Below, piece by piece: positions 1 to 9,412 of a stretch of 64,000 nucleotides of DNA (positions are counted from its first letter, which is position 1; each line of letters starts with the position of its first letter). The DNA comes from Dickeya fangzhongdai (GTDB taxonomy: Bacteria > Pseudomonadota > Gammaproteobacteria > Enterobacterales > Enterobacteriaceae). The position numbers were made by a program, and so were the translations under genes. The stretch spans positions 1,550,001-1,614,000 of the forward strand of contig NZ_CP025003.1 of the NCBI RefSeq assembly GCF_002812485.1, given 5' to 3'. The notes beneath the pieces were generated by a model. It was not told the origin of the DNA, did no database searches, and was given only the letters and a program-made list of their open reading frames with translations.

Positions 1-1
1 G

Positions 2-367
2 GCGGTGACCGGGCTCTATTTCTATGACCGCCACGTGGTGGAAATGGCCAAGCAGGTTAAACCCTCGGCGCGCGGCGAACTGGAAATCACCACGCTCAAT
101 GAAATGTATCTGCAACAGGGCAACCTGAATGTGGAAGTGCTGGGGCGTGGCTTTGCCTGGCTGGACACCGGCACTCATGACAGCCTGCTGGAGGCTTCCC
201 AGTTCATCAGCACTATCGAGAAGCGTCAGGGCTTCAAGGTCGCCTGTCTGGAGGAGATCGCGTTCCGCAAAGGCTGGCTGACCCGCGAACAGGTGGCGGA
301 TGAAGCCCGGTACCTTGGTAAAACCCACTACGGTCAGTATCTGGCCCAGCTACTTACAGGGATGTGA
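2..367 (+). CDS. rfbA: Glucose-1-phosphate thymidylyltransferase RfbA/RmlA, C-terminal part
   Basis: This is the last ~121 codons of a gene that begins before the window. RmlA joins glucose-1-phosphate to dTTP to give dTDP-glucose, the first step of dTDP-L-rhamnose synthesis in the cytoplasm. The visible part has the family's C-terminal landmarks: [13 protein letters not shown], the [14 protein letters not shown] stretch and the SIEKRQG-like helix (here STIEKRQG) followed by CLEEIAF. The full family length is about 290 residues, so roughly 170 are missing upstream. The stop at 365-367 is one base before the rfbC start, so the two are translationally close. Certain as a family call; the N-terminal nucleotide-binding motif cannot be checked here. 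Confidence 0.96.
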   Translation, partial: AVTGLYFYDRHVVEMAKQVKPSARGELEITTLNEMYLQQGNLNVEVLGRGFAWLDTGTHDSLLEASQFISTIEKRQGFKVACLEEIAFRKGWLTREQVADEARYLGKTHYGQYLAQLLTGM

Positions 368-368
368 T

Positions 369-905
369 ATGCAAGTTCATGATACCGCCATTCAGGGCGT
401 CAAAATCATTCAGCCCAAGGTCTTCGGTGATGCCAGAGGCTTTTTTCTGGAAACGTTTGAGAAAAACCGTTATCAGGAAATGCTGGATATCGACCTGGAC
501 TTTGTACAGGACAACCATTCCCGCTCGGCCAAAGGCGTGTTGCGCGGGTTACATTTTCAGACTGCCAATCCGCAGGGGAAACTGGTGCGAGTGGTGCGCG
601 GCGAGGTGTTCGACGTCGTCGTGGATATTCGCCCGGATTCCCCGACCTACGGCCGTTGGGAAGGCATAGTGCTGTCGGAAGAAAACAAGACCCAGTTCTG
701 GATCCCGCCCGGTCTGGCGCACGGTTTTTTGGTGCTGTCCGAACTGGCGGATTTCGAATACAAATGCACCGATTACTATAACCCGGCTCACGAAGGCTGC
801 CTGCTATGGAACGATGCGGATATCGCTATCGACTGGCCGATAGCCTCCCCCCTGTTGTCGGAAAAGGATAAAAAGGGCAAATCCTTTAAGGAGTTATGGG
901 CATGA
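369..905 (+). CDS. rfbC: dTDP-4-dehydrorhamnose 3,5-epimerase RfbC/RmlC
   Basis: RmlC epimerises C3 and C5 of dTDP-4-keto-6-deoxyglucose, the third step of dTDP-L-rhamnose synthesis. The 178-residue product has the cupin-fold signature GVLRGLHFQ with the catalytic His, and the later WIPPGLAHGFLVLS segment. The ATG at 369 is chosen because it follows the rfbA stop directly and gives the usual family length; an in-frame extension to base 300 would overlap rfbA and has no homologous sequence. The end overlaps rfbD as ATGA. Confidence 0.97.
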   Translation: MQVHDTAIQGVKIIQPKVFGDARGFFLETFEKNRYQEMLDIDLDFVQDNHSRSAKGVLRGLHFQTANPQGKLVRVVRGEVFDVVVDIRPDSPTYGRWEGIVLSEENKTQFWIPPGLAHGFLVLSELADFEYKCTDYYNPAHEGCLLWNDADIAIDWPIASPLLSEKDKKGKSFKELWA

Positions 906-1759
906 AAGTCTTGTTAACCGGTGCTAACGGTCAGTTAGGGCGCTGCTTTCAGGATCGGCTGCCGGACGGGTGGTCGGTGCTGGCGACGGATACGGACTCG
1001 CTGGATATCACCGACGAGGCGCAGGTGCAGGCTACGGTGAAATCGTGGCAGCCGGACGCCATTGTCAATGCCGCGGCCTATACCGCGGTGGACAAGGCGG
1101 AGTCGGAACCCGAGCTGGCGGCGCGTATCAATGTCGCCGGGCCGGAATATCTGGCTCGCGCCGCCCGTCACCTGGGCGCGCGCTTTATCCATGTCTCCAC
1201 CGATTATGTGTTCGATGGTACGGCGACCCGGCCGTATAGCGAAACCGACGCCACCCACCCGCTGGGCGTGTACGGTCAGACCAAGCTGGATGGCGAGCGG
1301 GCGGTGCTGAAGGTGAATCCGGCGGCGCAGATTGTGCGTACCGCCTGGGTTTTCAGCGAGTACGGCAACAACTTTGTCAAAACCATGCTGCGGCTGGGGC
1401 GGGAGCGGGATACCCTCGGCGTGGTGGCCGATCAACGCGGCTGCCCGACCTATGCCGGCGATATTGCCGACGCCATCATCAGCCTGTTGCAACAGCAGGC
1501 CGACGCCGATCTGTATCACTTCTGCGGCGATGAAGAGGTGTCCTGGCATGATTTTGCCGGCGCCATTTTCACCATCGCCGGCGAGCAGCAACTGCTGACC
1601 CGCACGCCGGTGGTCAACGCCATTACCACTGAGCAGTACCCAACGCCGGCAGCGCGGCCGGCTTATTCCACGCTGGATTGCGGCAAAATCGCCCGGCTGG
1701 GTATTCAGCCGTCCGCCTGGCGGGAGGCGTTGGGCGTTATCATCCCCAAATTGGTCTGA
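902..1759 (+). CDS. rfbD: dTDP-4-dehydrorhamnose reductase RfbD/RmlD
   Basis: RmlD reduces dTDP-4-keto-L-rhamnose to dTDP-L-rhamnose, the last step of the pathway. The 285-residue product has the nucleotide-binding TGANGQLG motif at residues 6-13, the STDYVFDG segment and the YGQTKLDGE motif carrying the catalytic Tyr and Lys. The ATG at 902 is preferred to the one at 896: AAGGAG at 888-893 is 8 bases from 902 but only 2 from 896, and ATG 902 forms an ATGA overlap with the rfbC stop. Slightly short for the family (about 299 in E. coli). Confidence 0.96.
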   Translation: MKVLLTGANGQLGRCFQDRLPDGWSVLATDTDSLDITDEAQVQATVKSWQPDAIVNAAAYTAVDKAESEPELAARINVAGPEYLARAARHLGARFIHVSTDYVFDGTATRPYSETDATHPLGVYGQTKLDGERAVLKVNPAAQIVRTAWVFSEYGNNFVKTMLRLGRERDTLGVVADQRGCPTYAGDIADAIISLLQQQADADLYHFCGDEEVSWHDFAGAIFTIAGEQQLLTRTPVVNAITTEQYPTPAARPAYSTLDCGKIARLGIQPSAWREALGVIIPKLV

Positions 1760-1807
1760 TGATGTTCAGGCGCGGTAAACCCGTGGGGGCGTGATGCCCT
1801 CTTCCTT

Positions 1808-1891
1808 TCGAGTTGCAGGCGATAACCGGGCGAATCCCTGATGCGGATTTGTACGGTCAGTGCGCCTGCAGCTCGGGAGAGGGCGGGTATA
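1808..1891. repeat. Degenerate, shortened ERIC-like palindrome
   Basis: Between rfbD and the next glycosyltransferase, a segment begins with TCGAGTTGCAGG and ends with GCGGGTATA, the two ends of the ERIC elements seen elsewhere in this window, with CTGCAGCTCG in the expected inverted position. The central ERIC core is missing. It is probably an eroded copy. Recognised only by eye, so confidence is low. Confidence 0.35.
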
Positions 1892-1933
1892 CCGCACATC
1901 GTTCTCGTATTTCCTTATCTTCGGTTGACAGAG

Positions 1934-2854
1934 ATGACAGGTCACGATCGGATCAGTATCGCGTTGGCTACCTATAACGGTGGCCGTTATGTCAGACAGC
2001 AGTTGGATTCCATCCAGCATCAGACGCATCAGGACTTTATCATCCATGTGTGCGACGACGGTTCCCGTGATAACACGCTGGAGGTAATCCGGAGCCATGA
2101 ACTCTATCAGCAGGGTAAAGTCCGCCTTTATCCCGGCAAAGGCGGGTTGGGCGCGATGAAAAACTTCCGCCGCGCCATTGCCTGTTGTGAAGACCGTTAT
2201 ATCGCTTTGTGCGATCAGGATGATTATTGGGTTCCGGAAAAGCTGGAGCGGTTGCTGAACGAAGTTAAAGCGCACGAACAGGAAGGGGAGACGCCGGTGC
2301 TGGCGTTTTCCGATCTGGAGATCGTGGATGCGGTGCTGGGGCCGATCTATCCCTCCTTCTATCGCGCGTCGATCAAGTCCTCGGCGGCCAGCCAGCCGGA
2401 AGACTTTGTGGTCAGCAACCATATTCCTGGCTGCGCCATGTTGTTCAATCGCGCATTGAAACAGCTGATGGAACCGATGCCGGACGACATCCGCATGCAT
2501 GACTGGTGGATTGCGATGATCGCCGCTCACAGCGGGAAGATCGCGTATGTGGATAGGCCGCTGATCAAGTATCGCCAGCACGGCAATAATACCGTCGGCG
2601 TGCCCGGTATCCTGCGAAAACGCCTGCTGCCGGACAGCCTGCTGTGTCTCAGGGGCTATCCCACGGGTCACAAGCACAGCCGCATGATGTTGACCGCCCT
2701 GAAAAGTTTTTGCCAGCGGCATCAATCCGACAGCAGCGATTTTCTGCGGGTGATTCGCGGAGAAGCGGGCGTGCTGAGTAAGCTGTCGTTGATGCGGCGC
2801 GCCCGTAACGGCGAGCGGAAACTGCTGAGCTGTGCAATCTGGTGGATGGTATGA
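1934..2854 (+). CDS. Family 2 glycosyltransferase, rhamnosyltransferase-like
   Basis: A GT-A glycosyltransferase of 306 residues, expected to add a sugar to the lipid-linked O-unit on the cytoplasmic face. The N-terminus has SIALATYNGGRYVRQQLDSI, then CDDGSRDNT and CDQDDYW, the nucleotide-sugar and metal-binding motifs typical of the rhamnosyltransferase-like GT2 group. Rhamnose as donor is inferred from the family and from rfbACD immediately upstream. The ATG at 1934 is chosen because the GT2 fold starts there; the 31-codon upstream extension is unlike the family. Shine-Dalgarno is weak. The end overlaps the flippase as ATGA. Confidence 0.88.
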   Translation: MTGHDRISIALATYNGGRYVRQQLDSIQHQTHQDFIIHVCDDGSRDNTLEVIRSHELYQQGKVRLYPGKGGLGAMKNFRRAIACCEDRYIALCDQDDYWVPEKLERLLNEVKAHEQEGETPVLAFSDLEIVDAVLGPIYPSFYRASIKSSAASQPEDFVVSNHIPGCAMLFNRALKQLMEPMPDDIRMHDWWIAMIAAHSGKIAYVDRPLIKYRQHGNNTVGVPGILRKRLLPDSLLCLRGYPTGHKHSRMMLTALKSFCQRHQSDSSDFLRVIRGEAGVLSKLSLMRRARNGERKLLSCAIWWMV

Positions 2855-4122
2855 GTGACAAAAAGACAATAAAGCGCGAGGTTATCTATCTCTATATCAT
2901 CCAGATTTCCAACATGCTGCTGCCGCTGGCGACCTTTCCTTATCTCACCAGAGTGCTGGGCGCGGAGTTCTTTGGCAAGCTCAGTTACGCCCAGTCCATC
3001 AGCTTTATCGCGTTGTTTATTGTCGATTTTGGTTTTAACTTCTCGGCCGCCAGAAAAGTCAGCGCGCATGCTGGCGATATGGCGGCCATCAATGCCCTGT
3101 ACTCGAATGTGCAATGCGCCAAAACATTGCTGTTCCTGATAGTGATGGCGGCGGGGACGGTAGTCGACCTGTTGACGGCTCAGTCGGAGATAGACGGCAT
3201 CCTGTTCTTCATCGGGCTGGCGTCCTCGCTGAGTTCGCTGCTGTCCGCCGCCTGGCTGTTTCAGGGATTGGGGAAGAACTCGCATCTGGCTATCCTGAAC
3301 CTGGTGTTCCGTGCGCTGGCGCTGGGCCTGATCTTTCTGCTGGTCAGCTCGCCGGCGGATATTTATCTGGCGTCGGTGATTCAGCTGTTTCCGCCGGTGC
3401 TGGTCGGGCTGGTGATTCAGTGTCAGTTGAAACGCCGCGAATCGGTGAGCTGGCAGCTTTCCGGCGTAAACCGGCATACGGTGGCCGACGAAATCCGGGA
3501 GAGTTTTCACAACTTTTCCGCGTCATTGTTCACGCTGGGTTTTACTTATCTGAATCCGGTGGTGATCAAATTTATGTTCGGCGACGCCACGTTGGGTCAC
3601 TACGCGGTGGCGGATCGGCTGGCATCGGTGCTGCGCCAGTTGTATAACCCGATCGTGCAAGGCAATTTCAGCCATATCTGCAGCCTTTACAACCGCCTGG
3701 AGTACCCGGCTATTCGGGCCCGGCTGATGAAGGTCATGATGATGTTTTCTTTGCTCACCGCCAGCGCTTTTCTGGGCAATCTGCTGGTGGGGACGCCGAT
3801 TATCCACTGGGTCTTCGGCAAGGAATACGATATCGGGCATTTGCTGACCATCATGATCGTTACCCAGTTTGTGATCTCGTTGTCGATTATTCTGGTTAAC
3901 CTGATCATTATTCCGGCCGGGCTCAGCATCTACCTGAAGCGGGTCTATTTCATCGGTCTGTTGTGCCATTTTTCCTATCTGTTTTTCTTTGCCCAATGGT
4001 GGGGCGTATATGGGGTCGCGATTGCGGTGGGCGCGACCGAGTTCATCATCACGGTGGTGTTCTTTTTTATGGTGATGAAAAAGAACATTCTGGGTAACCG
4101 GATGTTAGGGATGCCCCAATAA
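2851..4122 (+). CDS. O-antigen/oligosaccharide flippase, Wzx type
   Basis: A 423-residue polytopic inner-membrane protein of the polysaccharide-transport/MATE-like superfamily, expected to flip the undecaprenyl-linked repeat unit to the periplasm. The N-terminus (NMLLPLATFPYLTRVLGAEFFGKLSYAQ) is the classic Wzx opening, followed by about 12 hydrophobic segments and a charged loop between residues ~185 and 215. The ATG at 2851 overlaps the preceding stop (ATGA). Position among sugar genes and glycosyltransferases fits a Wzx/Wzy-dependent O-antigen. Which repeat unit it moves cannot be read from sequence. Confidence 0.9.
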   Translation: MSDKKTIKREVIYLYIIQISNMLLPLATFPYLTRVLGAEFFGKLSYAQSISFIALFIVDFGFNFSAARKVSAHAGDMAAINALYSNVQCAKTLLFLIVMAAGTVVDLLTAQSEIDGILFFIGLASSLSSLLSAAWLFQGLGKNSHLAILNLVFRALALGLIFLLVSSPADIYLASVIQLFPPVLVGLVIQCQLKRRESVSWQLSGVNRHTVADEIRESFHNFSASLFTLGFTYLNPVVIKFMFGDATLGHYAVADRLASVLRQLYNPIVQGNFSHICSLYNRLEYPAIRARLMKVMMMFSLLTASAFLGNLLVGTPIIHWVFGKEYDIGHLLTIMIVTQFVISLSIILVNLIIIPAGLSIYLKRVYFIGLLCHFSYLFFFAQWWGVYGVAIAVGATEFIITVVFFFMVMKKNILGNRMLGMPQ

Positions 4123-4219
4123 AATAACCGCCGCGCCAGCATTTCATGATGCAACACGGAAATATCGTGCATCTGAATGGAGTCGTCATTGCAATCCTGT
4201 TTTGCCAGGAGAGAGAGTC

Positions 4220-5056
4220 ATGATTAAAAATGCAATTCTGGTGGTGTTGTACAATAAGGGACTGGAGTCGTCTACAACCTTGCAGACGCTGATTCAGCAT
4301 CCGTTTAAATCTATAAAATTGACTATTCATAATAATGGTCCTTTTCGTATTTCCGAAGAAGACAGCTTTTTTCTGCGGCTGAAAACGATTTATGAACAGG
4401 TGGAATTGGTTAATTGTCTGGAAAACCAGCCATTGAGCCAGGTATACAATCGGTTTATCGCCAATAACCTGCAGGTGGAACGATGGGTTATTCTGGATGA
4501 TGACACCACCATTAATGAATCATTCTGGTTTGCGGTGGAGCACACCCAGGCGGATATTGAATGCCCGCGGATTATTTCCAGCATTAATTACAAAACCTAT
4601 TACCCGGTATCCAAAGGGGAAATTGTACTGAGTTATCAGGATCTGGACCCGGCGACGGCCTTTTCCATCGGCTCCGGGCTGATTATCCACCGCCGGTTAT
4701 GGGATGTTTTCGAACGGCGTGGCCTGTCGCTGTTTGATGAAAACTACGCGCTGTACGGCGTGGATGTCAGCGTGTTTCGCCGCATACATCGCCTGAGCGC
4801 GTCCGGTGAAAAATTTGTGCTGAGAAGCAGCTGTTATCTGGAGCATGGGCTTTCCCGTTCGGAAAAAAAGGAAAGCGAATTCAGAATTGCAGAGAACCTG
4901 ATCGACCTGGCTATTTCAGCCCGCCGCTATCCCCAGTTTCACTTGTATTACCATCTTGGCTGGCGGCTGTTAAAACAGTTTGTTCGATTACGCTTTAAAA
5001 CCGTTATGGTTGCCACGCAGGCTTTTTTTCGCGGCAAGCACCCTCGCTGTAATTAA
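4220..5056 (+). CDS. Family 2-like glycosyltransferase
   Basis: A 278-residue predicted glycosyltransferase. It opens with AILVVLYNKG and carries WVILDDDTTIN (DDD metal-binding type motif near residue 90), then GSGLIIHRRLWD and ENYALYGVDVSVFRR, features seen in GT2 enzymes of O-antigen clusters. The ATG at 4220 has AGGAG at 4208-4212 and good spacing; an upstream TTG at 4202 is not needed. The gene is AT-richer than the neighbouring sugar-nucleotide genes, which is usual for the variable core of an O-antigen cluster and suggests horizontal exchange. Donor and linkage unknown. Confidence 0.8.
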   Translation: MIKNAILVVLYNKGLESSTTLQTLIQHPFKSIKLTIHNNGPFRISEEDSFFLRLKTIYEQVELVNCLENQPLSQVYNRFIANNLQVERWVILDDDTTINESFWFAVEHTQADIECPRIISSINYKTYYPVSKGEIVLSYQDLDPATAFSIGSGLIIHRRLWDVFERRGLSLFDENYALYGVDVSVFRRIHRLSASGEKFVLRSSCYLEHGLSRSEKKESEFRIAENLIDLAISARRYPQFHLYYHLGWRLLKQFVRLRFKTVMVATQAFFRGKHPRCN

Positions 5057-5166
5057 TTTTTCTGCACGCTTTCTGATAAGCCCATTGCTATTGGGTTAAT
5101 GCGTATCCGGCAATGTTAAAGCCTGAGACGACGGACTGAATTTATTTTCGGCTATTGAATGGCGAT

Positions 5167-5211
5167 CACGTTAATAACGTAATTCACGTCAATTACGTTG
5201 ATCGCGTCAAT
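5167..5211. repeat. Five tandem 9-bp units upstream of manC
   Basis: Five consecutive 9-bp units: CACGTTAAT, AACGTAATT, CACGTCAAT, TACGTTGAT, CGCGTCAAT. All five carry CGT at the third to fifth base. Units 2 and 4 also create a 9-bp inverted repeat (AACGTAATT at 5176-5184, AATTACGTT at 5191-5199). The array ends 37 bases before the manC start. It may be a protein-binding array or an expanded simple repeat. Confidence 0.75.
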
Positions 5212-5248
5212 AGCCGCCACATATTTATCAAGTTTATCAAGGTGCGAT

Positions 5249-6676
5249 ATGTCTAACGTTATTCCTGTCATTATGGCTGGCGGTAGCGGCAGCCGACTAT
5301 GGCCGTTGTCGCGTGAGCTGTTTCCCAAGCAGTTTCTGCCATTAGGCGACGAGAGCAACCGCAGCCTGTTGCAGAATACCCTGGCGCGGTTGCAGGGATT
5401 GTCGTTTCTGGCGCAGCAACGACCGCTGGTGATCTGCAATGAGGAGCACCGTTTTCTGGTCGCGGAACAGTTGCGCGAGCAACAGCAACTGGGGGGCAAC
5501 ATCATTCTGGAGCCGGTTGGGCGTAATACCGCGCCGGCGATTGCGCTGGCGGCCCATCTGAGCGTCAAGACCGATCCGGACAGCCTGCTGCTGGTGCTGG
5601 CTGCCGATCATCTGATCAGGAAAACCGATAACTTCCATCAGGCGATCCGCCAGGCGTTGCCCTATGCCCACGACGATAAGCTGGTGACCTTCGGCATCGT
5701 GCCGGAGTGCCCCGAAACCGGTTATGGCTATATCAAGACGGGCGGCGCGTTGTCCGGCGGCGGCTTCGCGGTAGACGAATTCGTGGAAAAACCGGATTTG
5801 GCGACGGCCGAGCGTTACCTGAAATCCGGCGCGTATTGCTGGAACAGCGGCATGTTCCTGTTCCGCGCGGCGAAATATCTGGATGAACTGCAACAGAACC
5901 AGCCGGATATCTACGAGCTGACCCGTGTGGCGATGGCGCGCAGCCAGCGCGATATGGACTTTATTCGCGTGGAGTCGCGCGCGTTTACCGACTGCCCCGG
6001 CGATTCTATCGACTACGCGGTGATGGAGAAAACCCGCGATGCGGTGGTGATCGCTTTTGACGCCGGCTGGAGCGATGTCGGCTCCTGGTCGTCGCTGTGG
6101 GAGGTGTCGGAAAAAGACGAGCAGGGCAACGTGACGGTGGGGGATGTGATTGCGCTGGATAGCCGCAACAACTACGTTTCTTCGTCCTCGTCGCTGGTGG
6201 CGACCATCGGCATCGACGACGTCATCATCGTCAACACCGGGGATGCATTGCTGGTGGCCGCCAAAGAACGGGCGCAGGACGTCAAGAAAGTAGTGGAACG
6301 CCTGAAAGCGCAAAACCGGCACCAGTTCCGCGATCATACCGAGTCGTTCCGCCCCTGGGGCAAGAGCAGCAATATCGATGCCGGCGAACACTATCGGGTG
6401 AAAAAACTGGTCGTGCACCCCGGTCAGGGGCTGTCGTTGCAACAGCATTTTCACCGCGCTGAACATTGGGTGGTGCTGGCGGGGACCGCCAGGGTTCAGG
6501 TGGATGACAAGACCTATTTTCTGGCGGAAAACCAGTCCACCTTTATTCCACCCGGCGCGGTGCACACGCTGGAAAATCCGGGCCTGATCGACCTCGTGGT
6601 GATTGAGGTCCGCTCAGGTCATTACCTGGAAGAGGACGATATCGTCCGTTTGCATGACCGCTATGGTCGGGTATGA
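5249..6676 (+). CDS. manC: Mannose-1-phosphate guanylyltransferase / mannose-6-phosphate isomerase ManC
   Basis: Makes GDP-mannose from mannose-1-phosphate and GTP; the C-terminal domain belongs to the phosphomannose isomerase cupin type. The 475-residue protein has the pyrophosphorylase signature [14 protein letters not shown] near residue 10, FVEKPD about residue 175, and the C-terminal cupin with [15 protein letters not shown] and [14 protein letters not shown]. The ATG at 5249 is chosen from homology and family length (about 478); AAGGTG lies just upstream. manB follows after 13 bases, so the two form a GDP-mannose pair. Confidence 0.96.
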   Translation: MSNVIPVIMAGGSGSRLWPLSRELFPKQFLPLGDESNRSLLQNTLARLQGLSFLAQQRPLVICNEEHRFLVAEQLREQQQLGGNIILEPVGRNTAPAIALAAHLSVKTDPDSLLLVLAADHLIRKTDNFHQAIRQALPYAHDDKLVTFGIVPECPETGYGYIKTGGALSGGGFAVDEFVEKPDLATAERYLKSGAYCWNSGMFLFRAAKYLDELQQNQPDIYELTRVAMARSQRDMDFIRVESRAFTDCPGDSIDYAVMEKTRDAVVIAFDAGWSDVGSWSSLWEVSEKDEQGNVTVGDVIALDSRNNYVSSSSSLVATIGIDDVIIVNTGDALLVAAKERAQDVKKVVERLKAQNRHQFRDHTESFRPWGKSSNIDAGEHYRVKKLVVHPGQGLSLQQHFHRAEHWVVLAGTARVQVDDKTYFLAENQSTFIPPGAVHTLENPGLIDLVVIEVRSGHYLEEDDIVRLHDRYGRV

Positions 6677-6689
6677 AGGGAGAAGGACA

Positions 6690-8063
6690 ATGCCCGCATT
6701 AACCTGTTTTAAAGCCTATGATATTCGCGGTGAACTGGGAACCGAACTGGATGAAGACATCGCCTACCGGATCGGACGCGCCTACGCCGAGGTGATTCAA
6801 CCCACGCGCGTGGTGGTGGGCGGCGATGTTCGGCTGACCAGCGAATCATTGAAGCGAGCGCTGGCCGATGGCCTGCGCGACGCCGGGGTGGATGTGTATG
6901 ACATCGGCCTGTCCGGCACAGAGGAAGTCTACTTCGCCACCTTCCATTTCGGGATGGACGGCGGGATAGAGGTCACCGCCAGCCACAACCCCATCAATTA
7001 CAATGGGATGAAGCTGGTGCGCGCCGGTTCTCAACCCATCAGCGGTGATAGCGGACTGAAGGATATCCAGCGTCTGGCGGAGGAAAACCGCTTTGCGCCC
7101 GCCGACCCGCAGCGCCGCGGGCGCTATGAGCCTCTGGCGGCGTTGAAACCGTACATCGAGCACCTGATGTCGTATATCAACCCGCGCAATCTGACGCCGA
7201 TAAAAATCGTCATCAACAGCGGCAACGGCGCCGCCGGTCACGTCGTGGATGCGCTGGAAGCGGAGCTGTGCCGTCATGGCGCGTCGGTGTCCTTTATCAA
7301 GGTCCACCATCAGCCGGACGGCACGTTCCCTAACGGCATTCCCAATCCGCTGTTGCCGGAATGCCGGGCGGATACCGCCCGCGCGGTGGTTGAACATCAG
7401 GCGGATTTCGGCGTGGCGTTCGACGGCGATTTTGACCGCTGCTTCCTGTTTGATCATCAGGGGCGTTTTATCGAGGGTTACTACATCGTCGGGCTGCTGG
7501 CGGAGTCTTTCCTGAACAAGGCGCCGGGCTCCACCATCATTCATGACCCGCGTCTGACCTGGAACACGGTGGATATCGTTACCGGCAAAGGCGGTAATCC
7601 GGTGATGTCGAAAACCGGTCATGCGTTTATCAAAGAACGGATGCGCAAGGAGGACGCCATTTACGGCGGTGAAATGAGCGCGCATCACTACTTCCGGTCG
7701 TTCGCCTACTGCGATTCCGGCATGATCCCGTGGCTGCTGGTGGCGGAATTGATCGGGGTGCGTGGGCGCTCACTGTCGCAGCTGGTCAGCGAGCGGATGC
7801 TGGCGTATCCCGCTTCCGGCGAGATCAACTCCTTGCTGACCGACCCGGCCGCGGCGATTGCCCGCGTGCGCGCCGCCTGGGAACCGCAGGCGCTGGCGGT
7901 GGATGAAACCGACGGCATCAGCCTGACGTTTACCGACTGGCGTTTTAATCTGCGCCGTTCCAACACCGAACCGGTGGTTCGGCTCAATGTGGAGTCGCGG
8001 CAGAATCCCCGACTGATGGAGGAAAAAACCCGTACGATTCTGGCGCTGTTGCGTCAGTGTTGA
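6690..8063 (+). CDS. manB: Phosphomannomutase ManB/CpsG
   Basis: Interconverts mannose-6-phosphate and mannose-1-phosphate, feeding ManC. The 457-residue protein has the phosphohexomutase landmarks: FKAYDIRGE at the N-terminus, the phosphoserine loop [13 protein letters not shown], the metal-binding DGDFDR loop, the sugar-binding [10 protein letters not shown] and the C-terminal RRSNTEP phosphate-binding loop. The start at 6690 has AGAAGGA upstream and gives the family length. Co-transcribed with manC. Confidence 0.97.
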   Translation: MPALTCFKAYDIRGELGTELDEDIAYRIGRAYAEVIQPTRVVVGGDVRLTSESLKRALADGLRDAGVDVYDIGLSGTEEVYFATFHFGMDGGIEVTASHNPINYNGMKLVRAGSQPISGDSGLKDIQRLAEENRFAPADPQRRGRYEPLAALKPYIEHLMSYINPRNLTPIKIVINSGNGAAGHVVDALEAELCRHGASVSFIKVHHQPDGTFPNGIPNPLLPECRADTARAVVEHQADFGVAFDGDFDRCFLFDHQGRFIEGYYIVGLLAESFLNKAPGSTIIHDPRLTWNTVDIVTGKGGNPVMSKTGHAFIKERMRKEDAIYGGEMSAHHYFRSFAYCDSGMIPWLLVAELIGVRGRSLSQLVSERMLAYPASGEINSLLTDPAAAIARVRAAWEPQALAVDETDGISLTFTDWRFNLRRSNTEPVVRLNVESRQNPRLMEEKTRTILALLRQC

Positions 8064-8168
8064 GGCGATCTCTGGCACCCTCTGCATGTTTTCAGTGGTT
8101 AGCGGGTGCTGAATCAGGGCGGTGGATGGTATTATCTCCGCCATTCAAGTCACGTTAAGAGTTCCTGA

Positions 8169-9176
8169 ATGAAATTTCTTGTTACCGGCGCGGCCGGCTT
8201 TATCGGCTTCTATGCCTGTCAGTCACTCTGCGCCGCCGGCCATACGGTGGTGGGGATCGACAACCTCAACAGCTATTACGAGGTATCGCTCAAGGAAGCG
8301 CGGCTGGCGAAACTGCGCGCGCTGCCCGGTTTTCATTTTGAGCGGATAGATATTGCGGATAGCCAGGCGATGGCGGCGTTGTTCGCGGCGGAAAAATTCG
8401 AGCGCGTTATCCACCTCGCCGCGCAGGCTGGGGTGCGTTATTCGCTGGAAAACCCGATGGTGTATGCGGAAAGCAACCTGATCGGGCATCTGAATGTGCT
8501 GGAAGGGTGCCGTCATAACGGCGTCGGTCACCTGATTTACGCCTCTTCCAGCTCGGTGTACGGGTTGAACAGCAAAACGCCGTTCGCCACCGCCGACTCG
8601 ACCGACCACCCGATCTCGCTGTATGCCGCGACCAAGAAATCCAATGAACTGATGGCGCACTCCTATTCGCACCTGTATGACCTGCCGACCACCGGGCTGC
8701 GCTTTTTCACGGTGTATGGACCGTGGGGGCGTCCGGACATGGCGCTGTTCAAGTTCACCCGCCGGATTCTGGCTGGCGAACCGATCGATATCTACAATCA
8801 GGGTGATATGTGGCGTGATTTCACCTATGTCACCGACATTGTGGAAGGCATGCTGCGCATGGTGGATCAGATTCCGGGACGCGATGCCGACTGGACGGTG
8901 GAAGGCGGTTCGCCGGCCACCAGTTCCGCGCCGTACCAGCTCTACAATATCGGTCACGGCAGCCCGGTGCGGCTGATGGATTTCGTAACCGCGCTGGAGT
9001 CGGCGCTGGGGCGTGAGGCAGTAAAAAACTTCATGCCGATGCAGGCTGGCGACGTTTATCAGACCTATGCCGATACCAGCGACCTGTTCGCTGTGACAGG
9101 CTATCGACCGCAGGTAGGGGTAGAAAAAGGGGTACAGGCCTTCGTGGACTGGTACCGGGATTTCTATCAGGCCTGA
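8169..9176 (+). CDS. NAD-dependent epimerase, UDP-glucuronate 4-epimerase family
   Basis: An extended short-chain dehydrogenase of 335 residues. It shows TGAAGFIG for NAD binding (residues 6-13), HLAAQAGVRYSLENP, the YASSSSVYG strand and the catalytic YAATKKSNE (Tyr and Lys). The HLAAQAGVRYS and RFFTVYGPWGRPDMA motifs are those of UDP-glucuronate/UDP-galacturonate 4-epimerases (CapI/GlaE type), and the length matches. Next to ugd it would turn UDP-glucuronate into UDP-galacturonate for LPS. The exact substrate is inferred from the subfamily. Confidence 0.87.
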   Translation: MKFLVTGAAGFIGFYACQSLCAAGHTVVGIDNLNSYYEVSLKEARLAKLRALPGFHFERIDIADSQAMAALFAAEKFERVIHLAAQAGVRYSLENPMVYAESNLIGHLNVLEGCRHNGVGHLIYASSSSVYGLNSKTPFATADSTDHPISLYAATKKSNELMAHSYSHLYDLPTTGLRFFTVYGPWGRPDMALFKFTRRILAGEPIDIYNQGDMWRDFTYVTDIVEGMLRMVDQIPGRDADWTVEGGSPATSSAPYQLYNIGHGSPVRLMDFVTALESALGREAVKNFMPMQAGDVYQTYADTSDLFAVTGYRPQVGVEKGVQAFVDWYRDFYQA

Positions 9177-9194
9177 GCGAAATAAAGAGAAATA

Positions 9195-9321
9195 TATACC
9201 CCAAATAATTCGAGTTGCAGGAAGGCGGCGACGCAGCGAATCCCCAGGAGCTTACATAAGTAAGTGACTGGGGTGAGCGAGGAAAGCCAACGCACCTGCG
9301 ACTTGAAGTATGGCGGGTATA
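9195..9321. repeat. ERIC element (127 bp)
   Basis: A 127-bp imperfect palindrome with ends TATACCCC and GCGGGTATA, carrying the ERIC core that includes AAGTAAGTGACTGGGGTGAG. The length equals the canonical ERIC. It lies between the epimerase and ugd. Confidence 0.95.
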
Positions 9322-9412
9322 GACGGCATTACGCAGCGGACGTCTCTGCGGCTTTGCTATTGTTCTGTGGCGGGTACAGTGTGTTACCCCGTAGGATGAA
9401 TGTGGACAGATG

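Noticed and set aside
5279..5286. GGCGGTAG, the ops element core of RfaH-controlled operons
   Set aside because: It lies inside the conserved manC coding motif ([10 protein letters not shown]), so it is explained by protein sequence; no JUMPstart context surrounds it.
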